Below, one piece after another: positions 27,820-38,698 of a DNA stretch of 64,000 nucleotides. The notes below the pieces were generated by a model. The model did no database searches, was not told the DNA's origin, and saw only the letters and a list, made by a program, of their open reading frames with translations. The DNA comes from Gammaproteobacteria bacterium (ex Lamellibrachia satsuma). Its GTDB lineage: Bacteria > Pseudomonadota > Gammaproteobacteria > Chromatiales > Chromatiaceae. Positions within the stretch are counted from its first letter, which is position 1. The number at the start of each line of letters is the position of its first letter. The stretch lies in contig CP053680.1 in the NCBI GenBank assembly GCA_019623805.1, positions 930,001 through 994,000 of the forward strand, given 5' to 3'. Position numbers and translations under genes: made by a program.

Positions 27820-28959
27820 TTATTGATCGATAAGTGCCAACACTGCATCCGCGGCCCGGTTTGCAGCATCACAACGCAACCCTTCGTGCAGCTGTCGATA
27901 TCTGGTGACGACGCCAGCCCGCCTGGCCGGTGATTCGAGAAAATCGAGCAGCGCCTGTCCAAGCGTCTCCGGCCTGACCTCACCCTGCAGAAACTCCGGT
28001 GCGAGGCGCTCTTCAGCGATCAGATTGGCCATCGCCATGTGGGGGATCTTCACTAGATTGAAGGTCTTTACCAGCCAGTATGTCAGGGCTGCCAACCGAT
28101 AACCTACAACCATTGGGCGTTTCAATAGAAGCGTTTCCAGCGTCGCAGTGCCCGAGGCAGTCAGCACAACGTCAGCCGCCTGGATCGCCTTACGCGCCTC
28201 ACCATCGAGCAGGATGATGGGTAGATCCGGTGCAACCTCAACGATCTGCTCAGAAAAAGCTGTCCGAATCTTCGCGTTCACCATCGGCGCCACGAATTGC
28301 AGCTCAGGATGACGCTGCAAACACCAGATCGCAGTCTGTAAAAAAGGCGCCGACAGCATGCCGAGTTCGCTCATGCGGCTGCCGGGTAGAATCGCAATAA
28401 CGGGGCGGTCGGGATCGAGCCCCAGCTCGGATCTGATGCCTTCCGGCGCTGTCGACTCTAGGGGAATCTCATCCGCCAAAGGATGCCCCACATAGCTGGC
28501 GGTTACACTGTTCCGCTGGAGAAAATCCACCTCAAAGGGAAAGATGCATAACATCAGATCCACTGCCCGGCACAGTTTTTTTACGCGCTTCTGACGCCAG
28601 GCCCAGACGGTCGGACTGACAAAGTGGGCAGTCCGGATACCCTCGGCTTTGAGTCGGGTTTCCAGCGCCAGATTGAAATCCGGCGCATCCACACCAAGAA
28701 AGAGGTCCGGGGGAGCAATTTGGAAGTGGTGGAAAAGCCTGCGCCGCAGAGAGAGCAGTCCCGGCAGGTGCTTCAACACCTCCACCAGCCCCATCACCGG
28801 ATCCATGCGTGCCAGACTCTTGCAGCCTTCGGCTTCCATTGCAGGACCGGTCATACCCTCAAAGCGTAATTCTGGTCGTTTCGCCTTCAATGCATGGATC
28901 AGGGAGGCGGCGAGTTGATCACCGGAGACTTCATTGGCGACTATACCAATTCGAGTCAT
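27820..28959 (-). CDS. lpxB: Lipid-A-disaccharide synthase
   Basis: This 379-aa glycosyltransferase (GT19) joins UDP-2,3-diacylglucosamine and lipid X into the lipid A disaccharide at the inner face of the membrane. It carries the family motifs ANEVSGDQLAASLI, VSPTVWAWRQKRVKKL and LPGSRMSE, then VLTASGTATLETLLLKRPMVV. The length matches E. coli LpxB (382). The start overlaps the lpxA stop by one base (TAATG). Confidence 0.97.
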   Translation of the reverse strand: MTRIGIVANEVSGDQLAASLIHALKAKRPELRFEGMTGPAMEAEGCKSLARMDPVMGLVEVLKHLPGLLSLRRRLFHHFQIAPPDLFLGVDAPDFNLALETRLKAEGIRTAHFVSPTVWAWRQKRVKKLCRAVDLMLCIFPFEVDFLQRNSVTASYVGHPLADEIPLESTAPEGIRSELGLDPDRPVIAILPGSRMSELGMLSAPFLQTAIWCLQRHPELQFVAPMVNAKIRTAFSEQIVEVAPDLPIILLDGEARKAIQAADVVLTASGTATLETLLLKRPMVVGYRLAALTYWLVKTFNLVKIPHMAMANLIAEERLAPEFLQGEVRPETLGQALLDFLESPARRAGVVTRYRQLHEGLRCDAANRAADAVLALIDQ

Positions 28960-29735
28960 TAGCGGAGGATACTGCGTCCGCCCTGCGCAATAAAATCCAC
29001 CATAATGCCGACTTCTGGCGCCTCGCCTGCTATCTCACGAATCGATTCGATCGCCTCTTCCAGCCGCAACTGGGACTTGTAGAGCAGTTTGTAGGCACGC
29101 TTGATCTGGCGGATCGCCTGCTCGCTGTATTGACGGCGCCGCAGCCCTTCGGTGTTGATCCCATAGGGTTTCGCCGGATGTCCTGAGACCATTACGTAGG
29201 GCGGCAGGTCCTTGGAGATCACCGAACCCATGGCGCAAAAGCTGTAGGCGCCGATGCGACAGAATTGATGGACGATAGTAAATCCGCCAAGAATGGTGTG
29301 ATCGCTGATATGCACATGGCCACCAATAGAAGCGGCGTTGGCCATGATGACGTCATTACCGATCTGGCAGTCATGAGCCACATGGGTATAGGCCATGAAG
29401 AGATTATCATTGCCAATGCGGGTTGTTCCCGCATCCTGTTGCGTTCCCCGATTGATGGTAACGAACTCGCGGACGACGTTACGGTCGCCGATCTCCAACC
29501 GTGTCGGCTCGCCGCCATACTTTTTGTCCTGTGGATCCTCGCCGACCGACGCAAACTGAAAGATACGACTATCTTCACCTATCCTGGTCGGGCCGTTGAT
29601 AACGACATGAGGGCCGATGGTGGTACCACGACCGATCTTCACATCGGCCCCGATCACCGAGAATGGACCGATAGAAACCCCTTCGCCCAGCTCCGCGGAG
29701 GGATCGATCACCGCCCGTTGATCGATTTGACTCAT
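28959..29735 (-). CDS. lpxA: UDP-N-acetylglucosamine acyltransferase
   Basis: LpxA makes the first acylation of UDP-GlcNAc in lipid A synthesis, using a 3-hydroxyacyl-ACP. This 258-aa left-handed parallel beta-helix has hexapeptide repeats (for example [20 protein letters not shown]) and the catalytic His in the [12 protein letters not shown] loop. The C-terminal helical part (RAYKLLYKS) ends the domain. The ATG overlaps the fabZ stop by four bases. Confidence 0.97.
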   Translation of the reverse strand: MSQIDQRAVIDPSAELGEGVSIGPFSVIGADVKIGRGTTIGPHVVINGPTRIGEDSRIFQFASVGEDPQDKKYGGEPTRLEIGDRNVVREFVTINRGTQQDAGTTRIGNDNLFMAYTHVAHDCQIGNDVIMANAASIGGHVHISDHTILGGFTIVHQFCRIGAYSFCAMGSVISKDLPPYVMVSGHPAKPYGINTEGLRRRQYSEQAIRQIKRAYKLLYKSQLRLEEAIESIREIAGEAPEVGIMVDFIAQGGRSILR

Positions 29736-30184
29736 GCCTCAGTGGCGTCTCTTGCGGTGCAGATGACCTCTGCAGTAGCCGCCACCTTCCCATCCACCCT
29801 GGCGACGCCTGAGAAGATACCCATACCACGTCTCATCGCAGTCTGAGTCACCTCCAGTTCAAGCTGATCACCGGGTACCACCGGGCGTTTGAAACGCGCC
29901 TTGTTGATCCCGACAAACAGATAGATGGTATTTTCGTTAGCGGTCTCCGGATGGGACTCACGAGCCAGCAGGCCGGTAGCCTGTGCCATCGCCTCGACGA
30001 TCAAAACACCCGGCATTACCGGTTTGATGGGAAAATGTCCGTTGAAGAAGGGTTCGTTGTAGGTCACATTTTTCAATGCCAACAGACGTTTGTCCTTCTC
30101 GAACTCCAATACCCGATCTACCAATAAAAACGGATAGCGGTGCGGTAACAGGCGCAGCACCTTCTCGATGTCCATCACAACCAA
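29732..30184 (-). CDS. fabZ: 3-hydroxyacyl-ACP dehydratase FabZ
   Basis: FabZ dehydrates 3-hydroxyacyl-ACP in fatty acid synthesis and sets the balance between membrane lipid and lipid A precursor pools. The hot-dog-fold signature [14 protein letters not shown] and the catalytic stretch [23 protein letters not shown] are present. Two starts are possible: TTG at 30184, about 6 bases after a GGGGAG ribosome binding site, or ATG at 30175. I keep the TTG start (150 aa). Downstream coupling to lpxA by ATGA is clear. Confidence 0.95.
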   Translation of the reverse strand: MVVMDIEKVLRLLPHRYPFLLVDRVLEFEKDKRLLALKNVTYNEPFFNGHFPIKPVMPGVLIVEAMAQATGLLARESHPETANENTIYLFVGINKARFKRPVVPGDQLELEVTQTAMRRGMGIFSGVARVDGKVAATAEVICTARDATEA

Positions 30185-30208
30185 CGTTCTCTCCCCTTGA
30201 TCAATGCG

Positions 30209-31246
30209 TTATCCATCCTGGTCCGTGGAAACTGATTCCACCTTTTTTTCCAGGCGCTGTAGACGCTTCGCCATCTCATCCAGTTGGCGAATACGCGCCA
30301 CGGCCTTACGCCACTGCTTGTTGTCCATGGCGGGCAGATTGCCACTGTAGTACCCCGGCTCAGAAAAGGAACGGGTAACCATGCTCGCTCCCGAAAAGTG
30401 TACATTATCGCCGATATCCAGGTGGCCGACGAGCCCGACCATACCCCCAAGGGTGCAGTTGCGGCCAATATGTGTCGAACCCGCTACCGCCACTCCACTC
30501 GCCATTGCGGTATTGGTGCCGACAATAACGTTGTGAGCGATCTGGATCAGGTTATCCAGTTTGACCCCGTCTTCCAGCACCGTATCCTCCAGTGCACCCC
30601 TGTCGATGGTGGTGTTGGCACCCACTTCCACATCGTTCCCAAGACGGACTCTGCCTGTCTGGGGTACCTTCTCCCATCGACCATCGTCGTTTGCCAGACC
30701 GAAACCGTCACTCCCAAGAACGGCACCCGGATGGATCAGGCATCGCTCTCCCACATGAGTCCCATGGCAGAGCGTCACATTGGCTACGAGGCGTGATTCA
30801 TCAGCAACGACACAATCATGCTCAATGATACACCCAGGTCCGATATATACACCTGCCCCGATACGGCTGCCTGCACCCACGACTACGCAGGGACCAACAA
30901 AGGCTGACGGGTCGATACTGGCTAAAGTATCCACTACTGCAGAAACGTGGCAGCCCGGCTCAAAGGCAGGGACAGGATTGAGTTGACGGGAGACCCTCGC
31001 ATAAGCGAGATAAGGGTTGTCACTCAGTAATAGAGCTGTGTTGCAGTATTCGGCATCCTCCGGTCTCAGAATCACCGCAGCTGCGGCCGTCTTTTTCAGA
31101 TGCCGCCGATATTTCGTGTTCGCCAGAAAGCTGACCTCATCGGGCCCGGCCTGTTGCAGGGTCGCAACTTTTGAGATCAGAATCTGCGGATCGCCTCGCA
31201 GTTCAGCCCCTGCAATCTCCGCCAAGACTCCCAGTCGAACCGCCAA
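30209..31246 (-). CDS. lpxD: UDP-3-O-(3-hydroxyacyl)glucosamine N-acyltransferase
   Basis: LpxD adds the second hydroxyacyl chain in lipid A synthesis. This 345-aa protein has an N-terminal uridine-binding domain with DEVSFLANTKYRRHL, then a hexapeptide beta-helix (SIDPSAFVGPCVVVGAG onward) with the catalytic His in LIQIAHNVIVG. The C-terminal helix (KQWRKAVARIRQLDEM) is family typical. It lies between ompH and fabZ as in E. coli. The gap to fabZ is 24 bp. Confidence 0.97.
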   Translation of the reverse strand: MAVRLGVLAEIAGAELRGDPQILISKVATLQQAGPDEVSFLANTKYRRHLKKTAAAAVILRPEDAEYCNTALLLSDNPYLAYARVSRQLNPVPAFEPGCHVSAVVDTLASIDPSAFVGPCVVVGAGSRIGAGVYIGPGCIIEHDCVVADESRLVANVTLCHGTHVGERCLIHPGAVLGSDGFGLANDDGRWEKVPQTGRVRLGNDVEVGANTTIDRGALEDTVLEDGVKLDNLIQIAHNVIVGTNTAMASGVAVAGSTHIGRNCTLGGMVGLVGHLDIGDNVHFSGASMVTRSFSEPGYYSGNLPAMDNKQWRKAVARIRQLDEMAKRLQRLEKKVESVSTDQDG

Positions 31247-31257
31247 TCCCCAGACTC

Positions 31258-31773
31258 CTACTTCGCTTGGATCTGTCCCAACTTCTCCAGGACTTTGTCG
31301 GAAATATCGATCTTCTCACTGAAATAGACCACGCCATCGGAAAGGATCAGGTCGATCTTCTCCTCTTTACCGACCTGCTGAATCACTTCCCGTACCCGTT
31401 GCCGCAGCTTCTTGAATTCTTCATTCTGTCTCAGGTTGAGATCCTCGCGAAATTCAGTCTGCGCATTCTTGAGCTTACGACGACGGGAGAGAATATCGCG
31501 CTCCAGGCGCTTCACTTCTGACTCACTCATCACAGCACCATCACGTTGAAGCTTGTCTTCGAGCTGCTTCAGCTGCTTTTTACTGGAGAGCAGATCTTTC
31601 TCACGACGGGAAAACTCTGCCTGCAGACGTTTACGGGCCTCTTTGTACTGCAACGACTCCTCAAAAACTTTGGTTGCGTTGACAAAGGCAATGCTATAAC
31701 TCTCCGCCAGAGCATTGCCCGCGAAAAAAGTCAGCAACAGTAGAAAACCGCCAATCTTACCCAATCTTTTCAC
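31258..31773 (-). CDS. skp: OmpH/Skp periplasmic chaperone
   Basis: This 171-aa periplasmic chaperone for outer-membrane proteins has a signal peptide (GGFLLLLTFFAGNALA, cleavage near residue 23). The SIAFVNATKVFEES start of the mature protein leads to a long Lys/Glu-rich alpha-helical hairpin (about 45-140), as expected for the jellyfish-like Skp trimer. It lies directly downstream of bamA (18 bp), whose client proteins it protects. Confidence 0.95.
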   Translation of the reverse strand: MKRLGKIGGFLLLLTFFAGNALAESYSIAFVNATKVFEESLQYKEARKRLQAEFSRREKDLLSSKKQLKQLEDKLQRDGAVMSESEVKRLERDILSRRRKLKNAQTEFREDLNLRQNEEFKKLRQRVREVIQQVGKEEKIDLILSDGVVYFSEKIDISDKVLEKLGQIQAK

Positions 31774-31791
31774 AAAATCACTCCCACTTAA

Positions 31792-34092
31792 TCAATATGT
31801 GGTTCCGAAGCTAAACTGCAGCGTCTCCACAGAATCACCGACTTTATCGTTCAAAGGATACCCCAGACTAAAAGCCAAGGCTCCCACCGGTGATAACCAG
31901 GAGAGCATGAGACCAGTAGAGTAACGTACCTCATCTAACTCGAAACCATTACCAAACTTTACATCAAAAACATTACCGGCATCCAGAAACGCACCCCAGC
32001 GCATCGTGCTTTTAAATGAGTCAACAGGAGGAGGAGCCAGCAACTCTATTTGACCCGTCAATTTCGAATTTGCTCCCAACGCATCGCCAAAAGAGTCCTT
32101 CGGACCGAGGGTATTTTCCTCAAAGCCGCGTACTGTGCCAATGCCGCCTGCAAAAAAGTTACGGTAAAAGGGCAGTACCGGGGTATCTGAGTAGCTGTCT
32201 CCGTAACCCAGTTCGCCGTTGAACCTGAGCGTAAGGGCTTTTGTCAAAGGGAAATAGCGCGTGTGCTTGTAGTGGAGACGATAATACTGCAGATCACTGC
32301 CTGGCACAGTCACCTCCAGCGCGGCCACCTGCTTACCCCCAACAGTGGGAAAGATGGCACGATCCCGGGTATCACGGCTCCAGCTGACAAGCGTCTCCAG
32401 ATCCCGAAAGTGGTCGCCGTTCACCTCTTCGAATTTCAGCACCTCATCTGATGGGGAGTCACCCAACACGAACCTGGTATCCTCAAAGGCCAGACTGAAA
32501 CGCAGCCTGTCGTATTCCGTGATGGGCAGGCCGAAGCTGACCCCTACGCGACTGACATCTGTCGCATAACTGGAAATATTGAGTTCACCAAAATCAGTGG
32601 CACGGTAGGAAAACTCAAACCCGCGACTAATGCCGTTAATAGTATAGTAGGGGTTGTTATAGGAAATATTGAACTTCTTATTTGCCTTGCTGGTGTCGAA
32701 ACCGGTACTGACCCGCTTGCCGGTACCGAGAAAATTGTCTTGGGTAATGCTTGCATTGAACATCAGGCCCTGAGTCTGAGAGAAGCCGATACCCGCCGAC
32801 AGATTACCGGAAGCCTTCTCTTTCACCTTGAAGTCAACATCTACCTGATCAGTCCGCCCAGGAACAGCGGGGGTCTCGACATTCACCTCTTCGAAATAAC
32901 CCAGGCGCTGCAGGCGTTCACGGGACAATCGCACCTTCTCTCCCGAAAACCAGGCAGATTCCATCTGCCGCAGCTCCCTGCGAAGCACCTCGTCCCGCGT
33001 CGCTGCGTTACCGCTCATATCGATATGGCGAACATAGACCCGTTTACCCGGGTCGACAAAATAGGTGATCGCCACCTGGCGGTTTTCACGATCGATATCG
33101 GGAATGCTGTTGACGTTGGCGAAGGCGTAACCGGCATCCGACAGAAGGCTGTTGACCCGCTCTGCACTGGCGGTGGTCTTTTTACGGGAGAAGACCTCGC
33201 CCCGTTTGAGGTGAATCAGCGGAAAAAGCTCTTCCAAAGGCACGATCAACTCCCCCGCAAGCTTGATGCCACTGAGGGTGAACACCTCACCTTCAGATAC
33301 TACGACCGTGACATAGATATCCTTCTTGTCCGGCGTAATGGAAACCTGGGTGGAATCTATCTTGAAATCGATAAATCCCCTATCGAGGTAGTAGGAGCGC
33401 AGCTTCTCCAGGTCACCCGAAAGCGCCTGTTTCGAGTATTTGTCTCTATCGGAGAAGAAGTCGTACCAGCTCGGGATACCAAGAGCAAACTCATCCAGCA
33501 GCTCATCATCTTCAAAAGCCAAATTGCCGATAAGGTTTATCTTCTTGATACGGGCGGTAATGCCCTCTGAAATTTCGATATCCACGGCCACCCGGTTGCG
33601 CTCCAAGGGCGTAACCGTGGATTCGATCCTGACACCATACTTGCCCCGGGAGAAATACTGGCGGTTCAACTCCTGCTCGACCCGTTCAAGTAGCGCGCGT
33701 TTGAAGACCCGGCCTTCAGCCAGGCCAATATCTTTCAGGCCGGCCTTCAGCCTATCGGTATCCAGATCTTTGTTACCGCTCAGGTTGATCTCCGATACTG
33801 CCGGCCGTTCTCGCACGAACACCACCAGCACTTCATCCTCCCTTTCGAGGCGCACATCCTTGAAAAAGCCCGTTTTGAACAGCGTTCGGATGATGCCGGC
33901 CGTATCTCCCGATGATACCTGATCACCCACCTTTACCGGCAGGTAGTTGAACACCGTACCTGCGGAGATACGCTGCAAACCTTCGATCCGTATATCTTCC
34001 ACGACAAACGACGAAGCGCCCATAACGGCAGCCGTCATCAGCAACAAGGCCAGACCGGAAAGGAATCTTTTCAGGACACCCAGCAACGACAT
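31792..34092 (-). CDS. bamA: Outer-membrane protein assembly factor BamA
   Basis: BamA is the core of the BAM complex that inserts beta-barrel proteins into the outer membrane. The start chosen (ATG at 34092, [10 protein letters not shown]) places a signal peptide at the N-terminus; an upstream ATG at 34149 in the same frame gives a basic pre-sequence and is unlikely. Five POTRA domains follow ([19 protein letters not shown] is the first), then the 16-stranded barrel with GFGFSQT-like and [12 protein letters not shown] (the L6 VRGF-like motif) sequences. The protein ends FSFGTTY, an aromatic terminal residue as expected. The length is 766 aa, near the family norm. Confidence 0.97.
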   Translation of the reverse strand: MSLLGVLKRFLSGLALLLMTAAVMGASSFVVEDIRIEGLQRISAGTVFNYLPVKVGDQVSSGDTAGIIRTLFKTGFFKDVRLEREDEVLVVFVRERPAVSEINLSGNKDLDTDRLKAGLKDIGLAEGRVFKRALLERVEQELNRQYFSRGKYGVRIESTVTPLERNRVAVDIEISEGITARIKKINLIGNLAFEDDELLDEFALGIPSWYDFFSDRDKYSKQALSGDLEKLRSYYLDRGFIDFKIDSTQVSITPDKKDIYVTVVVSEGEVFTLSGIKLAGELIVPLEELFPLIHLKRGEVFSRKKTTASAERVNSLLSDAGYAFANVNSIPDIDRENRQVAITYFVDPGKRVYVRHIDMSGNAATRDEVLRRELRQMESAWFSGEKVRLSRERLQRLGYFEEVNVETPAVPGRTDQVDVDFKVKEKASGNLSAGIGFSQTQGLMFNASITQDNFLGTGKRVSTGFDTSKANKKFNISYNNPYYTINGISRGFEFSYRATDFGELNISSYATDVSRVGVSFGLPITEYDRLRFSLAFEDTRFVLGDSPSDEVLKFEEVNGDHFRDLETLVSWSRDTRDRAIFPTVGGKQVAALEVTVPGSDLQYYRLHYKHTRYFPLTKALTLRFNGELGYGDSYSDTPVLPFYRNFFAGGIGTVRGFEENTLGPKDSFGDALGANSKLTGQIELLAPPPVDSFKSTMRWGAFLDAGNVFDVKFGNGFELDEVRYSTGLMLSWLSPVGALAFSLGYPLNDKVGDSVETLQFSFGTTY

Positions 34093-34214
34093 AATATTAG
34101 ATTTTTTATACCTGCGACCATTGCCGCCTGTGGCGATTGTCCCAAACACGAGGGATCAGCGGGAGTGAAGACCGGACTCCACATAAGCGGGGTAGTATAA
34201 GTGATATTTTGCCG

Positions 34215-35579
34215 CTAGCCCAGCAAACGACTGAGATCCACATAGAAGGCAAGACTCATCATTGCCAATAGCAGAATCATCCCGATTTTCTGTCCATGCT
34301 CCATAAAGGTTTCCGATAAGGGTCCCCCTTTGATTGCCTCAAGCAGAAAAAAGAGGAGGTGCCCACCATCCAGAACCGGGATCGGCAGCAGATTCAGCAC
34401 ACCGAGACTGATACTCACCACAGCGAGGAATTTAAGGAAATCGATCAGACCGTAACTGGCGGTTTTACCCGCATACTCAGCGATGGAGATCGGACCACTG
34501 AGATTCTTTACCGAGACCTCACCGATCACCATCTTACCGAGCATTTTCAGCATCAGCAGAGAGAGATCCCAAGTCTTGTACAACGACTTGCCAACTGCCT
34601 CCAAAGGTCCGTAACGAATCTCTGTCTGGTAATCGTCCATCAGGTGGGGCGGCACATGTACGCTGGCACCAATTCGACCGATGCTTTCGCCCTCACTTTC
34701 GATTGCCGCCGGGGTCAGTTCAAGGCGTATCAAACTCCCTGCACGCTCGACTTCCAGAGCCATGCGCTGCTCCGGTCGCGCCCGTACATACTTCACCCAT
34801 TCGACCCAACTCTCCAGGGATTGGCCATCAACGGAGAGCAACAGGTCGCCGGTTTTCAATCCATCCCTGTCTGCAGCTTCACCCGGCAACAGTGTGCCGA
34901 TAACCGGCGCGACTACGGGACGCTTGGGCGAAATTCCCAGGTTCTGCAGAATCTGGGCCTCCTCAGACATCTCCTGAAGCCGCCCGGCGTCAAGCCATCG
35001 AACCGCCTCCCGGCCACTCTCATCTTCGACCCTTACTGCGATCTGTCCGACATTCAGTGATTCCGCCAACAGCATGTAGACAGCTGTCTCCCATGTCGGA
35101 GTAGACGCCTGATTGACGGAGAGTATGCGGTCTCCAGTCTGAAACCCGGCCTGCTCAGCAATGGATTCGGCCTTGACCTCCCCCACCAGCGGCTTGATGC
35201 CGGTATCCCCCGTCACGAAGATCAGCCAGAAGGCGAAGACGGCAAACAGCAGATTGGACAGAGGGCCTGCCAGTACAATTGCCGTCCTGGAAGCCAGTGT
35301 CTGTCTGTTGAAGGCCCGATCCAGTTCACCGGAATCGACCGGCGCCTCCCGCTCATCCAGCATCTTCACATAACCGCCCAGGGGGATAGCGGCAAGGACA
35401 TATTCAGTGCCGTCATTCTTGCCGACACGCGTCCAAAGCGGTTTGCCAAAGCCAATGGAGAAACGCAGTACCTTCACACCGACCCTGCGGGCCACCCAGA
35501 AGTGACCGAACTCGTGTACGGTAATCAGAATACCCAGCGCAACGACAAACGCCGCGATTGTAAAAAGAAGGGAGTCCAT
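34215..35579 (-). CDS. rseP: Site-2 protease RseP (regulator of sigma-E protease)
   Basis: This 454-aa intramembrane metalloprotease cleaves RseA to free sigma-E on envelope stress. The zinc motif HEFGH is in ITVHEFGHFWVARR, close to the N-terminus in the first membrane helix. Two PDZ domains are in the middle (around AEQAGFQTGDRILSVNQ and ADRDGLKTGDLLLSVDG). A C-terminal helix carries LLPIPVLDGGHLLFFLLEAI, which supplies the third zinc ligand (Asp). Its place between dxr and bamA is conserved. Confidence 0.97.
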   Translation of the reverse strand: MDSLLFTIAAFVVALGILITVHEFGHFWVARRVGVKVLRFSIGFGKPLWTRVGKNDGTEYVLAAIPLGGYVKMLDEREAPVDSGELDRAFNRQTLASRTAIVLAGPLSNLLFAVFAFWLIFVTGDTGIKPLVGEVKAESIAEQAGFQTGDRILSVNQASTPTWETAVYMLLAESLNVGQIAVRVEDESGREAVRWLDAGRLQEMSEEAQILQNLGISPKRPVVAPVIGTLLPGEAADRDGLKTGDLLLSVDGQSLESWVEWVKYVRARPEQRMALEVERAGSLIRLELTPAAIESEGESIGRIGASVHVPPHLMDDYQTEIRYGPLEAVGKSLYKTWDLSLLMLKMLGKMVIGEVSVKNLSGPISIAEYAGKTASYGLIDFLKFLAVVSISLGVLNLLPIPVLDGGHLLFFLLEAIKGGPLSETFMEHGQKIGMILLLAMMSLAFYVDLSRLLG

Positions 35580-35619
35580 ATTAAAAACAGTAGCCTATTC
35601 GACGTGAGACAGTGGATCT

Positions 35620-35883
35620 GTGCTCCTCCAACGTAATAATTGCGGTTTCAGTGAGCTTGTCTGCGTTCATGGCAAGGCGCGCCTCGCAGGCAATGGCTGC
35701 TCCCTTGTCAAGAGGCGCAACGCAGTCCATGGACGCAGACAAGCTCACCCGCAGGGCGCTCCCGTGGTGTCCCGCAGCCGCGTTGCAGCGTTTGGAAAGG
35801 GAATAGCCATTCCCTGCACGCTGCGCCTTGCTGCAAAACACCACGGGAGCGCTGAATCCGTAATTATCACGTTGAAGGAGCAC
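35620..35883. repeat. 264-bp nested-hairpin element (MITE-like) between rseP and dxr
   Basis: Terminal 26-bp inverted repeats at 35620-35645 and 35858-35883 (GTGCTCCTYCAACGTR...) differ at three positions. Inside lie two long hairpins: 35651-35672 pairs with 35727-35748 (22 bp, one mismatch), and 35756-35770 pairs with 35838-35852 (15 bp, perfect). No transposase frame fits. The right terminal base completes the dxr stop codon. It is probably a non-autonomous mobile element. A structured RNA is a second reading, because it lies within a co-directional operon. Confidence 0.75.
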
Positions 35884-37049
35884 TAGAGCGCTTGTTCCGC
35901 AAAGACCCGGGCTTGACGATCTTGATCCAGCAACAGCTCCAGACTATCGGCAGGTCTGACCTCCAAAGCGTTCAGGGTCCGTTCCACCAGCGTGGGTATG
36001 CCGAGAAAACCGAGGCGACCCTCAAGAAAGGCCTGCACCGCCACCTCATTCGCAGCGTTCAGCACCGTGGGGGCAGTCCCACCCGCCTCGATCGCCTCAT
36101 AGGCAAGTCGCAAACAGGGAAAACGCTCAAGATCAGGGGCCTCAAAATCAAGTCTGGCAATCTGAAACAGATCCAGGCGGTCCACACCGGAATCGATGCG
36201 CTCCGGCCAGGCAAGGGCGTGAGCAATGGGTGTGCGCATATCGGGATTACCCAACTGTGCCAGCACCGAGCCATCATTGTACTCCACCATCGAGTGGATC
36301 ACGCTCTGTGGATGCAGTACCACCTGAATCTGCTGCGGTGAAGTGTGAAACAGCCAACAGGCCTCGATCACCTCCAGCCCTTTGTTCATCATGGTGGCGG
36401 AATCGACGGAGATCTTGCGCCCCATATCCCAGTTTGGATGGGCGCAGGCCTGCTCGGGGGTAACGGCCTTCAAGCCCTCCAGCGGCATAGTGCGAAAAGG
36501 CCCGCCAGATGCAGTCAGAAGAATCTTGCGTACCCCAACCTGTTCCAATCCGCGCTGAAAGTCAGCCGGCATGCATTGAAAGACCGCATTGTGTTCGCTG
36601 TCTATGGGCAGAATCTCAGCCTCATGCGCCTCAGCAGCTTCCATGAAGAGGCGTCCGGAAACCACCAAAGCCTCTTTATTCGCCAGCAGAACCCGCTTGC
36701 CCGCACGCACTGCTGCCATGGCTGGCAACAGACCGGCAGCCCCGACAATCGCCGCCATCACATAATCGGCCTCCGGCATGGCGGCAACCTGCTCAAGACC
36801 GGCAACACCGGATAACACCTCAACGTCACTGCCATTTTCGGCCAACCGCTTTGCCAACTCCGCAGCTGATGTTGCATCCGCCATCACCGCAATCTGCGGT
36901 TTGAAACTGAGGCACTGACCGAGCAGACCGTCCACATCGCGGTTAGCAGTCAATGCAACCACGCGGTAGCGTTCAGGGTGACGGGTCATCACATCCAGGG
37001 TACTGAGACCGATAGAGCCGGTGGAACCCAGCACGGTAAGCCCCTTCAT
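35883..37049 (-). CDS. dxr: 1-deoxy-D-xylulose 5-phosphate reductoisomerase
   Basis: DXR makes 2-C-methylerythritol 4-phosphate with NADPH, the first committed step of non-mevalonate isoprenoid synthesis. This 388-aa protein opens with [17 protein letters not shown] (the NADPH-binding loop). It has [11 protein letters not shown], the metal-binding [11 protein letters not shown] and TASGGPFR, then the conserved [21 protein letters not shown]. The length is standard. The ATG overlaps the cdsA stop by four bases. Its stop is completed by the flanking structured element. Confidence 0.98.
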   Translation of the reverse strand: MKGLTVLGSTGSIGLSTLDVMTRHPERYRVVALTANRDVDGLLGQCLSFKPQIAVMADATSAAELAKRLAENGSDVEVLSGVAGLEQVAAMPEADYVMAAIVGAAGLLPAMAAVRAGKRVLLANKEALVVSGRLFMEAAEAHEAEILPIDSEHNAVFQCMPADFQRGLEQVGVRKILLTASGGPFRTMPLEGLKAVTPEQACAHPNWDMGRKISVDSATMMNKGLEVIEACWLFHTSPQQIQVVLHPQSVIHSMVEYNDGSVLAQLGNPDMRTPIAHALAWPERIDSGVDRLDLFQIARLDFEAPDLERFPCLRLAYEAIEAGGTAPTVLNAANEVAVQAFLEGRLGFLGIPTLVERTLNALEVRPADSLELLLDQDRQARVFAEQAL

Positions 37050-37870
37050 CCGATCTTCCCCATCAGCATCAATCCCAGCACAAAAACAGGGCCGGCGGCA
37101 GTCAGGCTGTCGAGGCGATCCAGCATGCCCCCATGCCCAGGCAGCAAAGTACCGCTATCTTTCATGTTACGCAGGCGTTTGAGTACGCTCTCAAAAAGAT
37201 CCCCAATCACGGAGAAGATCACAGTTAACACGCAGAGCAACAGCGCCAGCGGGTACTCAGCAAAGGAGAATCCCTGCCACCAAGCAAAAAATAAACCACA
37301 TACCAGAGAACCTGCGATAGCGCCGTAGACCCCTTCCCGGGTCTTACCCGGACTGACCTCGGGGGCAAGTTTGGTGCGACCAAAGCGACGGCCTGCAAAA
37401 TAGGCGCCGATATCGGCAGCCCAGATCAGGATCAACAAAAACAACAGCAATTGCGGGCCCTGTTCAGGCACCTGATGGAGCGTCACCCATGCCAGCCACG
37501 CCGGCACCAAAACAATGATACCCTCCAAACTTTGAGTCAGGCTAAAACCCTCTACCACGGCGCCACCGCGAAAGTGTCGTAACCGTATCAACACAACCAT
37601 CCACCAGAAAACCACCAGCGCAAACAGCCAGAGCAGTAGTGTAGGTGCCTCCAACAGCATCGCTACTGCAGCCACGCAGAGCCCCAAAACCAGGATATAG
37701 CCAAACTGGCCAACAGGGCCGTTTGCGCCGGAAAGGCGCGCCCATTCAAACCCACAAATAGCCAAAAACAGGGCCAACGCCAGTGCGAGGTAGAGTGTGG
37801 GTGACCAGAGAACCCCGGTAACAATCAGGGGAGCGAGAATCAATGCTGTCAGAACACGCTGCTTTAGCAT
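37046..37870 (-). CDS. cdsA: Phosphatidate cytidylyltransferase
   Basis: CdsA makes CDP-diacylglycerol from phosphatidic acid and CTP in the inner membrane. The start chosen is ATG at 37870 ([14 protein letters not shown]), the usual N-terminus; the frame runs to 37969 but overlaps uppS. The 274-aa product has about eight membrane helices. The signature segment [17 protein letters not shown] and the C-terminal [19 protein letters not shown] with [14 protein letters not shown] are the substrate- and metal-binding loops. It lies 7 bp from uppS. Confidence 0.97.
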   Translation of the reverse strand: MLKQRVLTALILAPLIVTGVLWSPTLYLALALALFLAICGFEWARLSGANGPVGQFGYILVLGLCVAAVAMLLEAPTLLLWLFALVVFWWMVVLIRLRHFRGGAVVEGFSLTQSLEGIIVLVPAWLAWVTLHQVPEQGPQLLLFLLILIWAADIGAYFAGRRFGRTKLAPEVSPGKTREGVYGAIAGSLVCGLFFAWWQGFSFAEYPLALLLCVLTVIFSVIGDLFESVLKRLRNMKDSGTLLPGHGGMLDRLDSLTAAGPVFVLGLMLMGKIG

Positions 37871-37877
37871 CAGCGAC

Positions 37878-38648
37878 TCAGGAGGCCTCAGCCTTGTGAT
37901 CTCCCACCTGCTCACCGGTACGACCAAAACGGCGCTGGCGTCCCGCAAAATCGGCGAGCGCGTCTTCAAAAGCCGCCGTATCGAAATCGGGCCATAGCAG
38001 ATCAGTGAAGTAGAGTTCGGAATAGGCGGCCTGCCAGAGCAGGAAATTACTTAGCCGCTGCTCCCCGCCGGTACGAATAAAGAGATCCGGATTCGGCAGA
38101 TCGGGAAATGAGAGTGAACCGGCCAACGACGCTTCATCGATATCCTCGGGAGAGAGCTCACCTGCCGCCACTGCCCTGGCCAGGGATTTGGCCGCTTGAG
38201 TAATATCCCAGCGACCGCCGTAGTTGGCGGCGACCTGCAGGGTCAGGCCGCGATTTTCGGCCGTCAATTCCTCGACTTCCAGGATTCTGCGCTGCAGCTT
38301 TTCGGAAAAGGCCTCACGCTCCCCAATAATTTTCAGTCGAACACCATTTCGGTGCAGGCGACGTGCCTCTTTACCCAGGGCACGAATGAAAAGATCCATG
38401 ATCAGGCCGACCTCTTTCTTGGGCCGGTGCCAGTTTTCACTGCTGAAGGCAAAAAGGGTAAGGACCTGGATCTTTTTCTGCACACAGCATTCGACAATAT
38501 TGCGCACTGCATCCACGCCGACGGGATGACCCGCGTAGCGGGGCAGACCACGGCGTTGCGCCCAGCGGCCGTTACCATCCATGATGATTGCGACATGTCC
38601 AGGCAGTCGGCCTTCGGCCTCCGAACTGTCCGATTGGGTTCCGTTCAT
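37878..38648 (-). CDS. uppS: Undecaprenyl diphosphate synthase
   Basis: UppS condenses eight isopentenyl units onto farnesyl diphosphate to give the C55 lipid carrier for peptidoglycan and O-antigen. The family motif HVAIIMDGNGRWAQRRG with the key Asp is near the N-terminus; TLFAFSSENWHRPKKEV and the C-terminal FIRTGGEQRLSNFLLWQAAYSE complete it. The start chosen is ATG at 38648, five bases after an AAGG site (256 aa). ATG at 38651 and a longer start at 38681 are open. Confidence 0.96.
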   Translation of the reverse strand: MNGTQSDSSEAEGRLPGHVAIIMDGNGRWAQRRGLPRYAGHPVGVDAVRNIVECCVQKKIQVLTLFAFSSENWHRPKKEVGLIMDLFIRALGKEARRLHRNGVRLKIIGEREAFSEKLQRRILEVEELTAENRGLTLQVAANYGGRWDITQAAKSLARAVAAGELSPEDIDEASLAGSLSFPDLPNPDLFIRTGGEQRLSNFLLWQAAYSELYFTDLLWPDFDTAAFEDALADFAGRQRRFGRTGEQVGDHKAEAS

Positions 38649-38698
38649 CATCACCTTGATTCGCTCAAAACGAACTGTCACCGGGCAACAGTGATCAG

